From Flavobacterium sp. (GTDB lineage: Bacteria; Bacteroidota; Bacteroidia; Flavobacteriales; Flavobacteriaceae): a stretch of 53,047 nt of DNA. The stretch is taken from NCBI GenBank assembly GCA_030151565.1, contig JASLDM010000018.1, positions 1 through 53,047 on the forward strand. The letters are read 5' to 3'. Each line of letters begins with the position of its first letter. Position 1 is the stretch's first letter. Position numbers and translations under genes: made by a program. Under the pieces are notes generated by a model. The model saw only the letters and a list, made by a program, of their open reading frames with translations. It searched no databases and had not been told where the DNA came from. This document shows, piece after piece, positions 31,522 through 39,567 of the stretch.

Positions 31522-33456
31522 ATGTCAAATGTAATCCGATTACTTCCAGATCATGTGGCAAATCAAATTGCAGCTGGAGAAGTGGTACAACGTCCTGCTT
31601 CTGTAGTTAAAGAATTGATTGAAAATGCAGTCGATGCTGGAGCAACCGAAATCAAATTAATTGTAAAAGAAGCTGGTAAAACCCTTATTCAAGTTATTGA
31701 TAACGGAAAGGGAATGAGTGAAACCGATGCGAGAATGGCTTTTGAACGCCATGCAACATCGAAGATTACTATGGCTGAAGATTTATTTGCCTTACAAACA
31801 AAAGGTTTTAGAGGTGAAGCACTTGCTTCCATAGCTGCGATTGCTCATGTTGAATTAAAAACGTGTCCGCAAGAAGCAGAATTGGGTACGCACCTTGTTA
31901 TTGAAGGAAGTAAAATTAGCTCTCAAGAAATAGCAGTTGTACCGAAGGGTACATCTTTTTCTGTAAAAAATTTATTTTTTAATATTCCTGCTCGTAGAAA
32001 TTTCTTAAAATCAGATACTGTCGAGTTCCGGCATGTTGTTGATGAATTTGAACGTGTAGCTTTGGCTCATAATGACATCCATTTTATTTTGATCCACAAT
32101 GGAAGCGAGATGTTTAATTTACCCGCATCTAATCTTAGACAGCGTATCGTAAATGTTTTTGGAGGTAAAACGAATGAGAAATTAGTTCCAGTTCAGGAAA
32201 AAACAGAAATATTAGGGATTCAGGGATTTGTAGGAAAGCCTGAATTTGCCAAAAAAAGTCGGGGCGAACAATTCTTTTTTGTAAATGATCGTTTTATTAA
32301 AAGCGCTTATTTACATCATGCTGTTATTGCTGCTTTTGAGGGATTGTTAAAAGAAGGTACGCATCCGAGTTATTTTCTATATTTGTCTTTGCCTGCAAAT
32401 GCAATAGATATTAATATACATCCAACAAAAACAGAAGTTAAGTTTGATGATGAGCAGGCTTTATATGCTATTTTACGTTCTGCAATTAAACATAGTTTGG
32501 GGCAGTTTAATGTGGCTCCTATATTAGATTTTCAAAGAGATTCTTCAATGGATACTCCTTATGAATTTCAAGATAAAGATGCTGAAACGCCAACTATAAA
32601 AATAGACGCTAATTTTAATCCTTTCGAAGCGAGTTCAAATCGCGTTGAAAAGGAATATAATCCTTTTGAGACTAACGCAGCTACTTATGTTTCAGGTAGT
32701 GCTCGTAAAAGTGATTTTTCATCGCGTAGATCCGAAAATAACCTAGGACCTAAACGGGAGGCTATAGAGGGAATGGAAAACTTGTATGAAGGATTGAGAT
32801 CTTCGGCTAATGAGTTAGATGTTTCTGGCATTAAGCTTGAAGAAGAATTAAAAGTGTCTACTTTATTTGAAGGATTTAAAGAAGAAAGTACGCATAGTAA
32901 ATCATTTCAAATTCACAGGAAGTACATTGTTAGTCCAATTAAATCTGGAATGGTAATTATTGACCAAGGACGTGCGCATCAGAGAATTTTATATGAGAAG
33001 TTTCTAGAAAACATATCAATTCAACAGGCGGCTAGTCAGCAATTATTGTTTCCTCTTACGCTTTATTATACAAGTTATGAAATTGAACTGCTGAAAGGAT
33101 TAGAGACAACATTAAAACAAACAGGATTTGACTTCGAGTCGATAGAAAAAGATCGCGTAGTCCTTTCTGGTTTGCCAGTTCATGTTGTTGAAAGTGAGGC
33201 TTCAATTGTGTTGGAGGAATTATTGACAGATTTGCAATCTAGTTTTCCAGAAGCAAGTTTTAGTCAAAATGATAGAATAGCTAAATCTTTAGCGCATAGT
33301 TTAGCTGTTAAAACGGGAACAATTTTAAATGAAGAAGAACAAGAGAATATGGTGAATTCACTTTTTGCCTGTAGAGAGCCAGGTGTTTCTCCTTTTTCAA
33401 AACCTACATTCATAACAATGCGTGTAGAAGATATAGAAAAAAAATTCACATTATGA
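31522..33456 (+). CDS. mutL: DNA mismatch repair protein MutL
   Basis: MutL links mismatch recognition by MutS to strand removal. The 644-residue protein has an intact GHKL ATPase: ELIENAVDAGATEI, DNGKGM, ATSKI and GFRGEALASIAA, then a variable linker (about 335-440) and a dimerisation domain. In endonuclease-type MutLs the C-terminal domain carries DQHA(x)2E(x)4E; here the matching place reads DQGRAHQRILYE (D481 onwards), and the late motif reads SPFSKPTF in place of a CPHGRP-like sequence. Whether this form still nicks DNA is open. Stop overlaps the next start by 4 bases. Confidence 0.94.
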   Translation: MSNVIRLLPDHVANQIAAGEVVQRPASVVKELIENAVDAGATEIKLIVKEAGKTLIQVIDNGKGMSETDARMAFERHATSKITMAEDLFALQTKGFRGEALASIAAIAHVELKTCPQEAELGTHLVIEGSKISSQEIAVVPKGTSFSVKNLFFNIPARRNFLKSDTVEFRHVVDEFERVALAHNDIHFILIHNGSEMFNLPASNLRQRIVNVFGGKTNEKLVPVQEKTEILGIQGFVGKPEFAKKSRGEQFFFVNDRFIKSAYLHHAVIAAFEGLLKEGTHPSYFLYLSLPANAIDINIHPTKTEVKFDDEQALYAILRSAIKHSLGQFNVAPILDFQRDSSMDTPYEFQDKDAETPTIKIDANFNPFEASSNRVEKEYNPFETNAATYVSGSARKSDFSSRRSENNLGPKREAIEGMENLYEGLRSSANELDVSGIKLEEELKVSTLFEGFKEESTHSKSFQIHRKYIVSPIKSGMVIIDQGRAHQRILYEKFLENISIQQAASQQLLFPLTLYYTSYEIELLKGLETTLKQTGFDFESIEKDRVVLSGLPVHVVESEASIVLEELLTDLQSSFPEASFSQNDRIAKSLAHSLAVKTGTILNEEEQENMVNSLFACREPGVSPFSKPTFITMRVEDIEKKFTL

Positions 33457-34217
33457 TGAGAATAACAGATACAGTAAAGCATTTAATCATAGTAAATTTA
33501 ATATTCTTTGTAGCAAGTTACTTAATGCCTGCTGTCCAAGGAATTTTTGCTATGTATTATGTAGAAAGCCCTAATTTTTATGTTTGGCAACCTTTGACTC
33601 ATATGTTTATGCACGGTGGGTTAATGCACATCTTCTTTAATATGTTTGCTTTGTTTTCTTTTGGGAGTACATTGGAATCTTTTTGGGGTGGAAAAAAGTT
33701 TATAGTATTTTACCTGCTTTGTGGTTTTGGAGCTGCAATTTTGCATACAGGGGTAAATTTTATTGCTATTAATGACTTAGTTTCAACTTTAGGTGCACAT
33801 GGGTTTGCTAGACAAGAGGTTTTAGATACGATTTATAGTAATACTAATAGGTTTTCATATAACTCTGCTTGGTTAAATTACGTTAGTCAAGAACAATTAG
33901 TCAATGCGGCAAGTGCATTTAATACTCCAGTTGTAGGAGCTTCTGGAGCTATTTATGGTTTATTGGTAGCTTTTGCATTTATGTTCCCTAATGCAGAGTT
34001 GATGATGATGTTTATTCCTGTGCCTATTAAAGCTAAATACTTTGTGCCTGGAATTTTGTTATTGGATTTATACGGAGGTGTAAGTGGAGGATATAGTTTA
34101 TTTGGGGGAAGTTCCGGAATTGCACATTTTGCTCATATTGGAGGTGCATTAATGGGATACCTATTGATGATTTATTGGAAAAGAAATCAGTTTAAAAGTA
34201 ATAGGTGGGATTCATAA
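33453..34217 (+). CDS. Rhomboid intramembrane serine protease 1
   Basis: A 254-residue membrane protease with about six to seven helices. The catalytic serine is S164 in GASGAIYG and the histidine is H228 in HFAHIGGALMGY. The early HMFMHGGLMHIFFNM motif, with the oxyanion histidine and asparagine, is also present. It starts inside the mutL stop (ATGATGA; ATG at 33453 or 33456) and is followed after 2 bases by a second rhomboid, so translation is coupled. Substrates are unknown. Confidence 0.9.
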   Translation: MMRITDTVKHLIIVNLIFFVASYLMPAVQGIFAMYYVESPNFYVWQPLTHMFMHGGLMHIFFNMFALFSFGSTLESFWGGKKFIVFYLLCGFGAAILHTGVNFIAINDLVSTLGAHGFARQEVLDTIYSNTNRFSYNSAWLNYVSQEQLVNAASAFNTPVVGASGAIYGLLVAFAFMFPNAELMMMFIPVPIKAKYFVPGILLLDLYGGVSGGYSLFGGSSGIAHFAHIGGALMGYLLMIYWKRNQFKSNRWDS

Positions 34218-34219
34218 CT

Positions 34220-35083
34220 ATGAAGATTTGGGATGATTTAAAACAACAATACCTTTTTGGTGGTGTGGTTCAGAAATTGATTTTCTGGAATATTGGACTT
34301 TCTATGTTGTTCTTTATTCTCGAAGGGATTTTTCCAACTATTTATCAAGTATTCCTGCCTTGGGTGGGATTGTCTTCTGATATCACAAGTTTGATTTATC
34401 GTCCTTGGACTTTGATATCTTATGCGTTTATACACGCAGGTATCATACATCTTTTATTCAATGTTTTGGTATTGCATTTTGTAGGGCGTTTGTTCACAAC
34501 TTATTTTACCCAAAAACAATTTCTTACGGTTTATTTCTTTGGAGCTTTAATCGGAGGTCTTTTTTTTGCTTTTGGAGGTCTTTTTCTTGAAATAGGTACT
34601 TTATTAGTGGGGGCGTCTGCTGCAACTATAGCACCTTTGATAGCTTTAGCAGTTTATGCACCTTATGTTCAAATACGTTTAGCGTTAATCGGTAATGTTA
34701 AAGTATGGCACATTGCTGTATTCTTATTGGTTTTGGATATAATCCAATTGTCTGCGAGCAATACTGGTGGCCATTTATCTCATTTCGGGGGAGCATTCTC
34801 TGGATTTTTATACATTAAGTTATTACAATCAGGACTTGATTTATCAAATGTAATCGATAGCGTATTCGATTTTTTTAAAAGGAATTCACAGAAAAAGGAG
34901 AAAACACCTTTTAAAAAAGTTTATGTAACTAAGAAAAACAAGGACGAGAAAAGTAAACCTCGTAGATTGATAAAAACAGAAAGTCAAGCCAAAATTGACG
35001 AGATACTTGAGAAGATAAGTAAGTCGGGCTACGAAAGCTTAACAAAAGAGGAGAAAGATTTTCTTTTTCACGCAGGAAAATAA
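34220..35083 (+). CDS. Rhomboid intramembrane protease 2 with cytoplasmic tail domain
   Basis: A 287-residue protein. The rhomboid core has AFIHAGIIHLLFNVL, the serine in LVGASAAT (S133) and the histidine in HLSHFGGAFSG (H188). The glycine after the serine (GxSG) is alanine here. After the last helix comes a basic linker (KKEKTPFKKVYVTKKNK) and a compact C-terminal segment IDEILEKISKSGYESLTKEE, the DUF6576-like tail found on one of the two rhomboids in flavobacteria. I start at ATG 34220, not GTG 34205, since it follows the preceding stop by 2 bases. Confidence 0.87.
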   Translation: MKIWDDLKQQYLFGGVVQKLIFWNIGLSMLFFILEGIFPTIYQVFLPWVGLSSDITSLIYRPWTLISYAFIHAGIIHLLFNVLVLHFVGRLFTTYFTQKQFLTVYFFGALIGGLFFAFGGLFLEIGTLLVGASAATIAPLIALAVYAPYVQIRLALIGNVKVWHIAVFLLVLDIIQLSASNTGGHLSHFGGAFSGFLYIKLLQSGLDLSNVIDSVFDFFKRNSQKKEKTPFKKVYVTKKNKDEKSKPRRLIKTESQAKIDEILEKISKSGYESLTKEEKDFLFHAGK

Positions 35084-35089
35084 AGAATT

Positions 35090-36139
35090 ATGAAAAGCCT
35101 ATCTTGGATTAATAGAATTATTTATACAATTAATATTATAGTAGCTTTTTTTACGCTAGTAGGATATTTTTTGCCATTTTTAGCCCCAAAATTATTTCCT
35201 TTTTTATCAGTTGTTACCTTGGTATTACCTTCTTTATTGTTGGTTAATATTTTGTTTTTAGTTTATTGGCTTTTACAATTTAAGAAACAAGTATTACTCT
35301 CTTTTATAGTTCTAATCTCAGGAATTACTTTTCTTACAAAGTTTTATAAGTTTTCTGGAAAAGATTTTGAAAAAGAAGAAAAAGATTTTGTTTTGATGAC
35401 TTATAATGTGCGTTTATTCAATCTATTTGAATGGATTCCAGACTCAAATGTGCCTGAGAAAATTAAAGAATTTATCGATTTACAAGACCCAGATGTTTTG
35501 TGTCTTCAAGAGTATTCTAAGAATACTAAATTGACATTTCCACAATATAAGTACAAGTATGTTACTTCTCACGGAAAGCAAATTAAAACAGGTCAGGCTA
35601 TTTATTCTAAATTTAGAATTATTGATAAAGGGGAAATAAACCTACCTAATTCAAACAATAATGTGGTGTATGCTGATTTATTGAAAGGTAAAGACACTAT
35701 TCGAGTATACAGTATGCATTTGCAATCTGTAAATATAAGTCCTGATATTCACGAAAAAATAGATGAAGCTAAGTCAAAAAAAATATTGAATAGATTGAGC
35801 AAAGCATTTCGCGAGCAACAGCTTCAATCTGAATTGATTCAGTCTCATATGGGCGATGCTTCTTATTCTAAAATTATTTGTGGAGATATGAATAATAGTG
35901 CTTTTTCTTATGTTTATAGAAATATTAGAGGAGATTTAAAAGATGCTTTTATAGAGGCAGGAAAAGGCTTTGGTGCTACTTATCACTTTCCGTATTATCC
36001 TGCTAGAATTGACTATGTTTTTGTAGATGAGCGTATGGAGGTACGTTCTTTTAAAACACATTCTGATTTTATCAACTCCGATCATTATCCAATTGTAACT
36101 CGCTTGCGTTTAGAAACTTCGGATCCTAAAGGTAAATAA
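35090..36139 (+). CDS. Membrane protein of the endonuclease/exonuclease/phosphatase superfamily
   Basis: The 349-residue protein has three N-terminal membrane helices (about residues 8-95) and a C-terminal EEP domain outside the membrane. The domain shows MTYNVRLFN (asparagine), VLCLQEYS (metal glutamate), the ICGDMNNS motif (aspartate and asparagine), and the last NSDHYPIVTRL (aspartate and histidine). A phosphodiesterase or phosphatase is expected; the substrate is unknown and DNA is only one possibility. It lies 6 bases after rhomboid 2 and ends the mutL operon. The following 0.7 kb is empty. Confidence 0.85.
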   Translation: MKSLSWINRIIYTINIIVAFFTLVGYFLPFLAPKLFPFLSVVTLVLPSLLLVNILFLVYWLLQFKKQVLLSFIVLISGITFLTKFYKFSGKDFEKEEKDFVLMTYNVRLFNLFEWIPDSNVPEKIKEFIDLQDPDVLCLQEYSKNTKLTFPQYKYKYVTSHGKQIKTGQAIYSKFRIIDKGEINLPNSNNNVVYADLLKGKDTIRVYSMHLQSVNISPDIHEKIDEAKSKKILNRLSKAFREQQLQSELIQSHMGDASYSKIICGDMNNSAFSYVYRNIRGDLKDAFIEAGKGFGATYHFPYYPARIDYVFVDERMEVRSFKTHSDFINSDHYPIVTRLRLETSDPKGK

Positions 36140-36380
36140 TTCATTTATTTCATCTTGATTAATCGTGTTGAATTGGTTAAAGGAATTGAGAAGTTTTTTT
36201 TCTTTTAAGTTCAAAATCACGTAGATGCTAGACTCAACTCCAAAAAGAATTTGTATAAAAAAAAATCTTTTTGAAGCTTTTATTTATAAGTTTTACTTGT
36301 TTCAATTATGCTTGAATAAATAATATTCTTGTTTTTTTTGATTTTTATAGTAAAAAAATCCGTTTTTCATTCGTGTTTTG

Positions 36381-36410
36381 TTCGAGTCTCCTTCGAGTCT
36401 CCTTCGGAAA
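36381..36410. repeat. TTCGAGTCTCC tandem repeat
   Basis: The 11-mer TTCGAGTCTCC occurs twice in tandem (36381-36391, 36392-36402) and a third copy begins TTCGGAAA. Related CTCGGAGAT and ATTCGAAG motifs follow to about 36460. Resembles the TTCGAGA element at 1374-1390. Confidence 0.6.
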
Positions 36411-36798
36411 AAGAGGCTTTATCCCAATGAATCTCGGAGATGATCCGAACATGATTCGAAGAAGTGTATAAACAGATTTAAAAAAAAATCATATAGCGCT
36501 GATTTATAGATTATTGTGTTTTGTAAAAAAGTCAAAAGTGTGTAAAAACACCAAATTAGGATAGATTGACTTTTAATTGTTTAGAATTGCGTAACTTAAG
36601 AAACTTATAGCTCGACTTGAGGCAATTATTGAAAAGTATATAGGTAATTGCTGACTATGAAAAGTGAGGGTTTAGTCTAAAATGTCTTTTAGAAATAGGT
36701 TATACAAATATGTGTCTCTAATAAATATAGTTTTAATTTTTAAAACAAGTCCTTTGTTTTTCTTAAACATATTCATCCTGATTTCTTATTAATATTTA

Positions 36799-36829
36799 TT
36801 TGTAAATCAAATGAACTCTCTTATTTTTA
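36799..36829 (+). promoter_or_regulatory. kynU promoter
   Basis: TTTG (36799-36802), 19-base spacer, TATTTTTA (36822-36829; one mismatch from TAnnTTTG). The box ends 21 bases before the ATG of kynU. Confidence 0.5.
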
Positions 36830-36850
36830 CGTAAACCAAAAAAACGAATT

Positions 36851-38125
36851 ATGAAATTTGAGAATACATTGGCTTTTGCTCAAGATATGGATAATAAGGA
36901 TGTTTTGGCATCCTATCGCTCTGCTTTTAATTTTCCTAAAGTAAACGGAGAGCAGGTTATTTATTTTACAGGTAACTCTTTAGGACTTCAGCCTAAGAGT
37001 GCGGTAAATTATGTTAATGAGGTTATGGAGGATTGGGCAAAGTTAGCTGTAGAAGGACATTTTTATGCGGATAAGCCATGGTGGGATTATCACGAGCGAT
37101 TTAATGAACCTCTCAGTAAAATAGTTGGTGCAAAGCCTATGGAAGTTACTGTAATGAATACATTAACTGTGAATTTGCACTTATTGATGGCCTCTTTTTA
37201 TGCACCTACACATCGGAAATTTAAAATTCTATGCGAAGAAAAAGCATTTCCTAGTGATCAGTATTTAATTCAAAGTCAAGTTCATTTTCATGGGCTCGAT
37301 CCTAAGGAGGTTATAGTAGAAGTTAAACGACGCGAGGGTGAACATAACTTTAGACTTGAAGATATTTTAGCTAAAATAGAAGAGGTTGGTGATGAACTTG
37401 CTTTAGTGTTAATGGGGGGATTGAATTATTATACTGGGCAAGTATTAGATATGCAGGCGATAACTGATAAAGCTCATGAGTTTGATGCTTTTGTAGGGTG
37501 GGACTTGGCGCATGCAGCTGGAAATATCAAACTAGAATTACATAGTTGGGGCGTAGATTTTGCAGCTTGGTGTAGTTATAAATATATGAATTCTGGACCT
37601 GGAAATGCTTCTGGATGCTTTATTCACGAAAAGCATCATTCTAATATGGATTTGCCTAGGCTTGGAGGCTGGTGGGGGCATAATAAAGAACGTCGCTTTT
37701 TGATGGAACCAAAGTATGACCCAATTCCAAACGCACACGGTTGGCAGATAAGCAATTTACCTATATTATCATTAGCTCCGTATTTAGCATCTGTTCATAT
37801 GTTTGATGAAGTTGGTTTGGATCGGTTAATTGTTAAGCGAGATTTGATTACTGCTTATTTAGAATTTGTATTGTTGGATATTGCAGAACAGGTTGGAGGT
37901 GATTTTGAAATTATCACTCCAAAGGATCCTAAAGAGCGTGGAAGTCAACTTTCTGTGTTATTGCATGGTGCGGGTAGAGCAGTGTTCGATTATTTAATGG
38001 AAGCAGGGGTTATTGTAGATTGGCGAGAACCAAATGTTATCAGATTAGCTCCAGTTCCGCTTTATACTTCTTATGAAGATATTTTTACGTTTGGTCAGAT
38101 CCTTAAAAAAGCACTTGTAAATTAA
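36851..38125 (+). CDS. kynU: Kynureninase
   Basis: This PLP enzyme cleaves kynurenine (or 3-hydroxykynurenine) to anthranilate (or 3-hydroxyanthranilate) and alanine. The 424-residue protein has the family start DVLASYRSAFNFP, FTGNSLGLQPKSA, the PLP aspartate region WDLAHAAGN, and the PLP lysine K244 in CSYKYMNSGPG. It has its own promoter and is followed at 67 bases by an arginase-family gene that also has a promoter, then by the monooxygenase; together they form the kynurenine block. No tryptophan dioxygenase or classical kynurenine formamidase is in the window. Confidence 0.95.
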   Translation: MKFENTLAFAQDMDNKDVLASYRSAFNFPKVNGEQVIYFTGNSLGLQPKSAVNYVNEVMEDWAKLAVEGHFYADKPWWDYHERFNEPLSKIVGAKPMEVTVMNTLTVNLHLLMASFYAPTHRKFKILCEEKAFPSDQYLIQSQVHFHGLDPKEVIVEVKRREGEHNFRLEDILAKIEEVGDELALVLMGGLNYYTGQVLDMQAITDKAHEFDAFVGWDLAHAAGNIKLELHSWGVDFAAWCSYKYMNSGPGNASGCFIHEKHHSNMDLPRLGGWWGHNKERRFLMEPKYDPIPNAHGWQISNLPILSLAPYLASVHMFDEVGLDRLIVKRDLITAYLEFVLLDIAEQVGGDFEIITPKDPKERGSQLSVLLHGAGRAVFDYLMEAGVIVDWREPNVIRLAPVPLYTSYEDIFTFGQILKKALVN

Positions 38126-38142
38126 ATCTTAGAGAAGCAATC

Positions 38143-38171
38143 TTGAAATTCGATTTATAGTTTTAAATTTG
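38143..38171 (+). promoter_or_regulatory. Promoter of the arginase-family gene
   Basis: TTG (38143-38145), 18-base spacer, TAAATTTG (38164-38171), an exact TAnnTTTG. It ends 21 bases before the ATG at 38193. Confidence 0.55.
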
Positions 38172-38192
38172 TATTAAAATTAAATTTATATC

Positions 38193-39278
38193 ATGTCAAC
38201 AAAACAACAGAAAATAGACAACTTCGATCCGTCCCAACCAGGTTTGGCGGATGCTACTATTTTTGGACTTCCTTTTACAGCAGAGGAAAGTGAATTTATT
38301 ATTATTCCAGTGCCTTGGGAAGTAACAGTAAGTTATGGAGCAGGAGCTTCGGAAGGACCTGAAGCTATTTTAGAAGCTTCTTACCAAGTAGATTTGTTGC
38401 ATCAAGCCTATCCTGAGCTTTGGAAATTGGGAATGTATTTTGATGAAGCTCCTGAACATTGGGGAGAAAATAGTGAGGAATATAAAGGGTTAGCACAACC
38501 TATTATTGAAGCACTTGAAAATGGCGAGGAAATAGAGTCTTTTCCTGCTTTACAAGGAGATTTAGATAAGATAAATAAAGCATGTAGAACACTTAAAGAA
38601 GAGGTTTCTGCTCGTGTTTCATATTGGATGAATCAAGGTAAGAAAGTAATTCTTTTAGGTGGCGATCACAGTACGCCATTAGGGTATTATGAGGCTTTAG
38701 CAAAGGAACATGAGTCATTTGGAATATTGCATTTTGATGCACATATGGATTTAAGAAAAGCCTATGAAGGATTTACTTATTCGCACGCATCAATTATGTA
38801 TAATACTCTGAAATTAGAAGCTGTTTCGAAAATTGTTCAAGTTGGTATTCGTGATTTCTGTGAACAAGAAGTTTCGGTTGTACAAGAGTCTAACGGACGT
38901 GTTTTAGTACATACAGACGCTGATTTGAAGGCAGCAGCATTTGAAGGGAAAACTTGGCAACAAACTTGTGATGAAATCATAGCCTCATTGCCTGAAAAAG
39001 TAGCAGTTAGTTTTGATATTGATGCATTACTACCTTGGTATTGTCCGAATACGGGTACGCCGGTTCCTGGAGGATTATCTTTTGAACAAGCGACGTATTT
39101 GTTGACTAGACTTTCTGAAACTAATAAAGTGATTATTGGAATGGATTTAGTTGAAGTTGCTCCTGGAGAAGATGATTGGGATGGGAATGTAGGTGCAAGA
39201 CTTCTTTTTCATATGTGTGGAGCATTTGCGAAATCACAGGGATTAGCTGTTGGAGAAAAATTAGTGTTTAAGAAATAA
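38193..39278 (+). CDS. Arginase/ureohydrolase-family protein in the kynurenine block
   Basis: A 361-residue metal-dependent ureohydrolase. The manganese ligands are visible: H159 in GGDHS, D182, H184 and D186 in DAHMDL, and D275/D277 in SFDIDALLP. The third aspartate of the usual SFDxDxxDP motif is leucine here. The protein carries extra sequence before the core compared with a 300-residue arginase. The family includes arginase, agmatinase and formimidoylglutamase; no substrate-specific motif settles which. The place between kynU and kmo suggests a link with kynurenine breakdown, possibly in the deformylation step that has no other gene here, but this is inference. Confidence 0.8.
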   Translation: MSTKQQKIDNFDPSQPGLADATIFGLPFTAEESEFIIIPVPWEVTVSYGAGASEGPEAILEASYQVDLLHQAYPELWKLGMYFDEAPEHWGENSEEYKGLAQPIIEALENGEEIESFPALQGDLDKINKACRTLKEEVSARVSYWMNQGKKVILLGGDHSTPLGYYEALAKEHESFGILHFDAHMDLRKAYEGFTYSHASIMYNTLKLEAVSKIVQVGIRDFCEQEVSVVQESNGRVLVHTDADLKAAAFEGKTWQQTCDEIIASLPEKVAVSFDIDALLPWYCPNTGTPVPGGLSFEQATYLLTRLSETNKVIIGMDLVEVAPGEDDWDGNVGARLLFHMCGAFAKSQGLAVGEKLVFKK

Positions 39279-39306
39279 AAAAAATCCCCTAAGTGGGGAT
39301 TTTTTT
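39278..39306. terminator. Terminator of the arginase-family gene
   Basis: AAAAAATCCCC, loop TAAGT, GGGGATTTTTT. Its end overlaps the stop codon of the small convergent membrane-protein gene. Confidence 0.88.
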
Positions 39307-39464
39307 TATTTTTTATTCCCCGCAATTAAGCGGTATAGAATAGTAATAATTGCTAGTACCAATAAGATGTGGATGAAGTTTCCTACAGCTTCACCAAAAC
39401 CGAAATATCCAATCGCCCATCCTATTAAAAGGATAATTGCGATTAATGAGATTAAATTTTTCAT
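39306..39464 (-). CDS. Small membrane protein, lmo0937/DUF5670 type
   Basis: A 52-residue protein with two hydrophobic helices (LISLIAIILLIGWAIGYFGF and then HILLVLAIITILYRL) around FGEAVGNFI, ending AGNKK. This matches the lmo0937-type small membrane protein, widespread in Bacteroidota and often linked with envelope stress; function unknown. It sits on the opposite strand between the arginase-family gene and kmo. A -7 box (TAGGTTTG on the minus strand, 39483-39490) lies 18 bases upstream. Confidence 0.82.
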   Translation of the reverse strand: MKNLISLIAIILLIGWAIGYFGFGEAVGNFIHILLVLAIITILYRLIAGNKK

Positions 39465-39482
39465 AGTTTTTGTTTTTTGATT

Positions 39483-39490
39483 CAAACCTA
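39483..39490 (-). promoter_or_regulatory. -7 box for the small membrane protein
   Basis: TAGGTTTG on the minus strand fits TAnnTTTG. It lies in a short palindrome CCTAA-AG-TTAGG. Confidence 0.4.
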
Positions 39491-39567
39491 AAGTTAGGTA
39501 ATGTATTTCGTTTTTCTTTATGGATTAGTGTTAATTTTTCTTTTTCTTTATTTTTATAAGACTTTTT

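Larger units (their letters stand above)
36140..36850. other. Gene-free stretch of about 0.7 kb before kynU
   Basis: No credible reading frame. It holds a TTCGAG tandem repeat (36381-36410), a set of AT-rich runs and, at its end, the kynU promoter. No clear terminator follows the upstream mutL operon. Nothing else recognised; an unannotated small RNA is possible but no hairpin-plus-T-run supports one. Confidence 0.6.

Noticed and set aside
36599..36700. Small RNA in the long gap before kynU
   Set aside because: No promoter-hairpin-T run combination could be found.
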